A program made the position numbers and the translations under genes. Of a stretch of 64,000 nt of DNA, positions 60,635 through 64,000 are shown one piece after another (the stretch's first letter is position 1; the number at the start of each line of letters is the position of its first letter). Below the pieces are notes generated by a model. The model worked only from the letters and a program-made list of their open reading frames with translations. It made no database searches and had not been told where the DNA came from. Source of the DNA: Rubricoccus sp038746605 (GTDB taxonomy: Bacteria; Bacteroidota; Rhodothermia; Rhodothermales; Rubricoccaceae); the NCBI GenBank assembly GCA_038746605.1, contig JBCDKM010000004.1, forward strand, positions 62,001 to 126,000, written 5' to 3'.

Positions 60635-61302
60635 TACCGCTGTATCTCTCTCGCCTCACGCTCAACCCTGAGCACGGACAGGCCCGCCGCGATCTCGCCG
60701 GCCCGTACGACCTCCACCGCACCCTCGCCCGCGCGTTCGGCGACGCGCCCGAGGGCCACCACCGCGCGCACCATGGCATCCTCTTCCGCGTGGAAGACCC
60801 CAGCTCCGGCGGCGTGCCCGTGCTGGTCCAGTCCACCTCGGTACCGAGGTGGGAACATCTAGAGCCCGGCTACCTCGCGCGCCTGGACGGCCCGAAGACG
60901 TTCGAGCCCGCGTTCGTGGAAGGCCAGCAGTTGCGGTTTCGGCTCATCGCGAACCCCGTGCGCCGGGTGAATGCGGAAGGCAAAAGGCATCCCCGCCGCG
61001 AAGCTCTCGTCCACCCGCGCGCGAAGGATGGTATCCCGACCGGCTATCTCGACTGGCTCGACCGCCAGTTGGCTCGCTACGGCGCCGAGGCGGCGGAAGT
61101 GGCGGACGTGCCCTTCCGCATAGACCGGAAGCGAAAGGCAGGAAAGAGCCGACTTCCGAAAGACCGGATCCCCCACTTCGGTGTGCGCTTCGATGGCACT
61201 CTGACCGTCACGGACCCTGAACGCCTAGCAGGGGCCGTTGCGGAAGGGATCGGAGCCGCAAAGGCCTTTGGGTTCGGGCTTCTCTCTGTCGCTCGCGTCT
61301 GA
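60631..61302 (+). CDS. cas6e: CRISPR RNA endonuclease Cas6e (Cse3/CasE)
   Basis: 223 residues, GTG start overlapping the cas5e stop. PLYLSRLTLNPEHGQARRDL and PYDLHRTLARAF carry His29, in the position of the catalytic His of Cas6e. The C-terminal Gly-rich loop is GIGAAKAFGFGLLSVARV. It cuts at the base of the repeat hairpin and stays bound to the 3' stem. Codons 68-74 are a perfect KpnI-centred palindrome of family P (60833-60852). Confidence 0.96.
   Translation: MIPLYLSRLTLNPEHGQARRDLAGPYDLHRTLARAFGDAPEGHHRAHHGILFRVEDPSSGGVPVLVQSTSVPRWEHLEPGYLARLDGPKTFEPAFVEGQQLRFRLIANPVRRVNAEGKRHPRREALVHPRAKDGIPTGYLDWLDRQLARYGAEAAEVADVPFRIDRKRKAGKSRLPKDRIPHFGVRFDGTLTVTDPERLAGAVAEGIGAAKAFGFGLLSVARV
60833..60852. 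repeat. Short GC palindrome (family P variant), perfect, inside cas6e
   Basis: CCACCTCGGTACCGAGGTGG, fully self-complementary, in frame as STSVPRW. Confidence 0.85.
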
Positions 61303-61350
61303 GCCGCCCTGCGCCATTCCGGCCTGAGGCTTTCCGACGCCTCCGGACAT

Positions 61351-61450
61351 CGGACTCTGCCGGACGCCGTCGGACCCGAATGGACTTGCCTGGACTTTGC
61401 GAGATTCGAGCGGACCGCTCGCGACGTGGACGGACCTCGTTGGACAGCGC
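61351..61450. repeat. Ten-bp-phased GGAC repeat
   Basis: Ten consecutive 10-bp units; eight have GGAC at the same phase (61352, 61362, 61372, 61382, 61392, 61412, 61432, 61442), the other two are decayed. It lies just after cas6e. The rest of the 317-bp gap 61303-61619 shows no credible gene. Confidence 0.7.
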
Positions 61451-61619
61451 TGCACTGATTGAACAGTCTCTCTTGCTCTACGCGCTGCGGCTTTTGCGTC
61501 GCTCATCTCCCGGACGACGGGCGCATGCAGAGAGTTGTCTGAACGACGACTGGAGTCAAGGAAACGTGGCACCTACTTTCCCCTAATCATCGAATCAGTC
61601 CACTAAGGGTGGATTCCTG

Positions 61620-61692
61620 TGGGCGATGAGGGAATCGAACCCCCGCACAGTGCGTGTAAGGCACATGCTCTAAACCGCTGAGCTAATCGCCC
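61620..61692 (-). tRNA. tRNA-Val (TAC)
   Basis: 73 nt; acceptor GGGCGAT/ATCGCCC with discriminator A, D-arm TAGCTCAGCGGTTTAGAGC, anticodon loop CTTACAC (TAC), T-loop GGTTCGATTCC. No encoded CCA. Confidence 0.96.
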
Positions 61693-61735
61693 GAAGCAAA
61701 CGAGACCGACCTGGGCGTCCAGACCAGCCTCGCAG

Positions 61736-61808
61736 AGCGGGAAACGGGACTCGAACCCGCGACCCTCAGCTTGGGAAGCTGATGCTCTACCAACTGAGCT
61801 ATTCCCGC
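61736..61808 (-). tRNA. tRNA-Gly (CCC)
   Basis: 73 nt; acceptor GCGGGAA/TTCCCGC, discriminator T, D-arm TAGCTCAGTTGGTAGAGC, anticodon loop TTCCCAA (CCC), T-loop GGTTCGAGTCC. It is cotranscribed with tRNA-Val (43-bp gap). Confidence 0.96.
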
Positions 61809-61943
61809 TGGTCTCCCGCGCCCGAGGGTTCGGAGAGGCGCATCAAACTTACGAAATCCTGCGCCTAGCGGTCAAGGCTCACACCGCCCAAAGTCAACAC
61901 CGCTTCACGGAGACCGCAGACGCGCACGGTATCTTGCGTCCCG

Positions 61944-61984
61944 GCCGTCCGCCTGGCGCCCCGCCAGCTGCGACGGCTTTTTTT
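61944..61984 (+). terminator. Intrinsic terminator or attenuator upstream of rpmH
   Basis: Compound hairpin: outer GCCGT/ACGGC and inner CTGGCG/CGCCAG, followed by seven T (61978-61984), 64 bp before the rpmH start on the same strand. No plus-strand gene precedes it within 640 bp, so it may be an rpmH leader attenuator. The region 61809-62048 holds nothing else recognised. Confidence 0.75.
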
Positions 61985-62048
61985 CGGAGGGCTCCGCGCA
62001 CGTCACCACTCCTCGCGCCGTGCGCCCGCCCCGCAGACTGTACCACCG

Positions 62049-62204
62049 ATGAAGCGCACCTACCAACCTAGCCGCCGCAAGCGCGCCAACAAGCACGGCT
62101 ATCGTGCCCGCATGGCCTCCAAGAGTGGCCGAGGCGTCATCGCGCGCCGCCGCGCGAAGGGCCGTCACAAGCTTACCGTCAGCGACAGCAAGCCCGGCAA
62201 GTAG
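62049..62204 (+). CDS. rpmH: 50S ribosomal protein L34
   Basis: 51 residues: MKRTYQPSRRKRANKHGYRA, RMASKSGRGVIARRRAKGR, HKLTVSDS. It is a canonical L34, slightly longer at the C-terminus. It is the first gene of the conserved rpmH-rnpA-yidC cluster, which is near the replication origin in many bacteria. Confidence 0.98.
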   Translation: MKRTYQPSRRKRANKHGYRARMASKSGRGVIARRRAKGRHKLTVSDSKPGK

Positions 62205-62240
62205 TCCCTCACTACGCTGCAGGGTACACCTTGGAGGGCG

Positions 62241-62268
62241 CCCGCCTCGGTAGCGCCCTCGCCGAGGC
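62241..62268. repeat. Short GC palindrome (family P), decayed
   Basis: CCCGCCTCGG and CCGAGGC arms with an 11-nt centre, between rpmH and rnpA. Confidence 0.6.
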
Positions 62269-62280
62269 CGACCGTCTGGC

Positions 62281-62718
62281 ATGGACCGCCCCCACGCGTT
62301 TCCTCGTGAGCGGCGCCTCAAGCGTCGGCGTCTCCTTCGGCCGCTCTTCAGCCGCTCCACGCCGGGCCGCGAGAGTCTCGCCGTGGGCGTCGTCCGCCTC
62401 GCCTGGCGTCTCGTGCCGCGAGAGTCTACCGGGCATGACGTTCCCCTGCAGGTCGGCTTCGCGCCCGGCCGGAACGCGAGGACCAACGCAGGCCGAACTC
62501 GCCTCCGCCGATACCTCCGCGAGACGTTCCGACAGCACCAGACCGCGCCCCTTCGCGCGTTGGAGGACTACCCGGAGCACACCCTCACGCTGATCGTCCT
62601 CTTCCGAGGCCGAGAGGGCACCGCCTCCGCCGACCTCCGCCGAGATCTTCCGCGCGCGCTCGACCGACTGGTCACGCGACTCACCGAAGCTCGCACCTCG
62701 GACGCCGACGTTCCGTAG
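62281..62718 (+). CDS. rnpA: Ribonuclease P protein component
   Basis: 145 residues. The N-terminal AFPRERRLKRRRLLRPLFSR and the helix NAGRTRLRRYLRETFRQH correspond to the RnpA substrate-binding face and the RNR-motif helix, although the usual Arg-Asn-Arg reads Arg-Thr-Arg here. FTYGL-type core strands are diverged. The assignment rests on these blocks plus position between rpmH and yidC. It binds RNase P RNA and helps 5' tRNA maturation. Confidence 0.9.
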   Translation: MDRPHAFPRERRLKRRRLLRPLFSRSTPGRESLAVGVVRLAWRLVPRESTGHDVPLQVGFAPGRNARTNAGRTRLRRYLRETFRQHQTAPLRALEDYPEHTLTLIVLFRGREGTASADLRRDLPRALDRLVTRLTEARTSDADVP

Positions 62719-62736
62719 CGACCCGCTCTCCCCCCG

Positions 62737-64000
62737 ATGCAATCCGTGGAACCACAGGGCCTCGACCGCAACGCCGTCCTCGGCATCCTGCTGATCTCGC
62801 TTCTTCTGCTCGTCTGGATGCTCACCCAGGCGCCGCAGCCAGAGGACTTCGAGACAGTAGACCCAACGGAGGAGATCGCCGAGGCGGACCCAGAGGCTGA
62901 AATCGGCCCGACCCCTGACGCTGTCGAGGTCGCCACTCTCCAGGCGCCGAGCGACAGCCTCTTCGCGAGCGCTGTTGGAGGAGACGACCGAGAGATCGTC
63001 ATTGTCACTGAGCGTCAACGCGCAGTGCTCTCCACACAGGGTGGCACGTTCCGGTCGGTCCAACTCCCCAGCTACCGGAATGCCGTCACAGACCAGCCCG
63101 TCGAGTTAATCGCGGACTCCCTCGGCGCGCTCGCGGTCGGCTTCAGTCCGCCGACCGGCAGCTTCGTCGACACCCGGACCCTCTCGTTCACGCCCGTCGT
63201 GGACGGTCAGGTCTTCACAGGTGACAGCCTCGTGGTAGGCGAGGAATCGCGCGAGATCGCCTTCGAAGCGCGTGTTGGAGAGGGTGCCCTTCGGTTCGTC
63301 TACACCTTCGAGCCCGATGCGTATCAGGTTGGCTTCCGCGTGGAGACGCCAGGTACAGACCTTCTGGACCAGGGCGAGCGCGCCTACGATCTAACCTGGG
63401 ACGGTGCGCTTCCCCGCCAGGAAGGCGACGCCGAACAGGAGGCGGCACAGGCGGGCGCGTACGTCAACCTCGGCGGTGAAACGGACGTCCTCCGCCTCAC
63501 CGAAGAAGGCGCCGCCGAGGACGAGGGGCGATCAGGTGACATCAACTGGGTCGCGGTCAAAACCAAGTTCTTTGTCGCAGCCATCCTTCCTTCGGAAGGG
63601 ACGGACTCGGACGGAGCCCGGCTCTCCGGCCAACAGATCGGCGAGGCCACCTCAGAGGGCTTCGCCCAGGATTACACCGCGACGCTGGAGATGCACGGCC
63701 TCGCGGCGAACGAAGCCGCGACGTTTACGCTGTACTTGGGCCCGGTGGAGCTTCGCCGCCTCGCTGCGCTGGACATGTACGACGTGGTGGACTTCGGCTT
63801 CGGCGAGACCATCACGCGGCCCATCTCGCGCTACATCATCGCGCCGACCCTCGCGCTGCTGACCTCGTTCATCCCGTCGTTCGGTATCGCGATTCTCGTC
63901 TTCGCGCTGCTGATCAAGCTGGTGCTCTGGCCGCTAACGGCCGCCAGCTACAAGAACGCGGCGCGAATGCGGGAGCTGCAGCCGAAGATGGCCGCGATCA
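62737..64000 (+). CDS. yidC: Membrane protein insertase YidC, N-terminal part (runs off the right edge)
   Basis: 421 residues visible from ATG at 62737, open at the edge. The first helix AVLGILLISLLLLVWMLTQ is followed by an acidic linker and the large periplasmic beta-sandwich domain of Gram-negative YidC, then TRPISRYIIAPTLALLTSFI, FGIAILVFALLIKLVLWPLT and YKNAARMRELQPKMAAI, the conserved start of the insertase core. It inserts and folds inner-membrane proteins. It lies 18 bp after rnpA. Confidence 0.97.
   Translation, partial: MQSVEPQGLDRNAVLGILLISLLLLVWMLTQAPQPEDFETVDPTEEIAEADPEAEIGPTPDAVEVATLQAPSDSLFASAVGGDDREIVIVTERQRAVLSTQGGTFRSVQLPSYRNAVTDQPVELIADSLGALAVGFSPPTGSFVDTRTLSFTPVVDGQVFTGDSLVVGEESREIAFEARVGEGALRFVYTFEPDAYQVGFRVETPGTDLLDQGERAYDLTWDGALPRQEGDAEQEAAQAGAYVNLGGETDVLRLTEEGAAEDEGRSGDINWVAVKTKFFVAAILPSEGTDSDGARLSGQQIGEATSEGFAQDYTATLEMHGLAANEAATFTLYLGPVELRRLAALDMYDVVDFGFGETITRPISRYIIAPTLALLTSFIPSFGIAILVFALLIKLVLWPLTAASYKNAARMRELQPKMAAI

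Noticed and set aside
61225..61572. Minus-strand open frame of 115 codons after cas6e
   Set aside because: It is antisense to the cas6e end and the GGAC repeat, with no domain or start signal.
61809..62048. Possible oriC upstream of rpmH
   Set aside because: No DnaA-box cluster (TTATCCACA-like), no AT-rich unwinding element and no dnaA gene are visible.

Overview
The window is GC-rich chromosomal DNA from what looks like a Rhodothermota/Bacteroidota-type bacterium (Rhodothermales, possibly Rubricoccaceae-like). The reasons are a C-terminal Por/T9SS-type sorting domain, an RRM glycine-rich protein, a Bacteroidota-style omega subunit next to coaBC and gmk, several predicted lipoproteins, and malectin/GH16 and GH13 glycosidases. 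The taxonomy is inferred from gene content only. recF, two near-consensus parS sites and the rpmH-rnpA-yidC cluster suggest an origin-proximal segment, although no dnaA or DnaA-box cluster is visible.

Layout. 1-7 kb: DUF763 protein (cut by the window edge), an AlkA-like glycosylase, a hypothetical protein, a single-chain type IIG-like restriction-methyltransferase and a DUF559 nuclease-like protein. They sit among eight copies of a roughly 58-bp GC-rich repeat, one of them inside the restriction gene, and an eleven-unit 21-bp tandem repeat. 7-23 kb: mfd, a secreted gene broken by an amber codon, murQ coupled to a membrane-anchored TPR-CHAT protein, recF, an M48 protease, MaoC, an MMPL transporter, small acidic proteins and a PhoD-like phosphatase. 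23-38 kb: GH16 and GH13 lipoproteins, SxtJ plus carbamoyltransferase, RRM protein, two endonuclease I family/lamin-tail proteins, an AT-richer Abi-like gene, a TerB-DUF697 protein and a membrane metzincin-like protein. 37-46 kb (minus strand): dnaB, a cysteine-free family-4-type uracil-DNA glycosylase, SGNH hydrolase, coaBC, rpoZ, gmk, yicC, tRNA-Ser and an M24 peptidase.

46-61.3 kb is a complete type I-E CRISPR-Cas locus: a 67-repeat array read leftwards, a leader next to cas1, cas1-cas2-WYL regulator, a 0.5-kb control region, then cas3-cas8e-cse2-cas7e-cas5e-cas6e. The control region is the most interesting part. It holds a degenerate one-spacer mini-CRISPR with exactly the array's geometry (29-nt pseudo-repeat, 32-nt pseudo-spacer, 29-nt pseudo-repeat) on the cas3 strand, directly after a TATAAT box. 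The first 17 nt of the pseudo-spacer match, 14/17, a site with an AAG PAM that runs into that same TATAAT box. The mismatches fall at positions 6, 9 and 12. This predicts a crRNA-like guide that directs Cascade to repress the cas3-Cascade promoter.

61.3-64 kb: a 10-bp-phased GGAC repeat, tRNA-Val, tRNA-Gly, rpmH, rnpA and the start of yidC (cut by the window edge). A second, short palindrome family (CCGCCTCGG-NN-CCGAGGCGG and decayed forms, about 18 copies) is scattered through the window, mostly between genes but also in frame inside at least six genes, including coaBC and cas6e.
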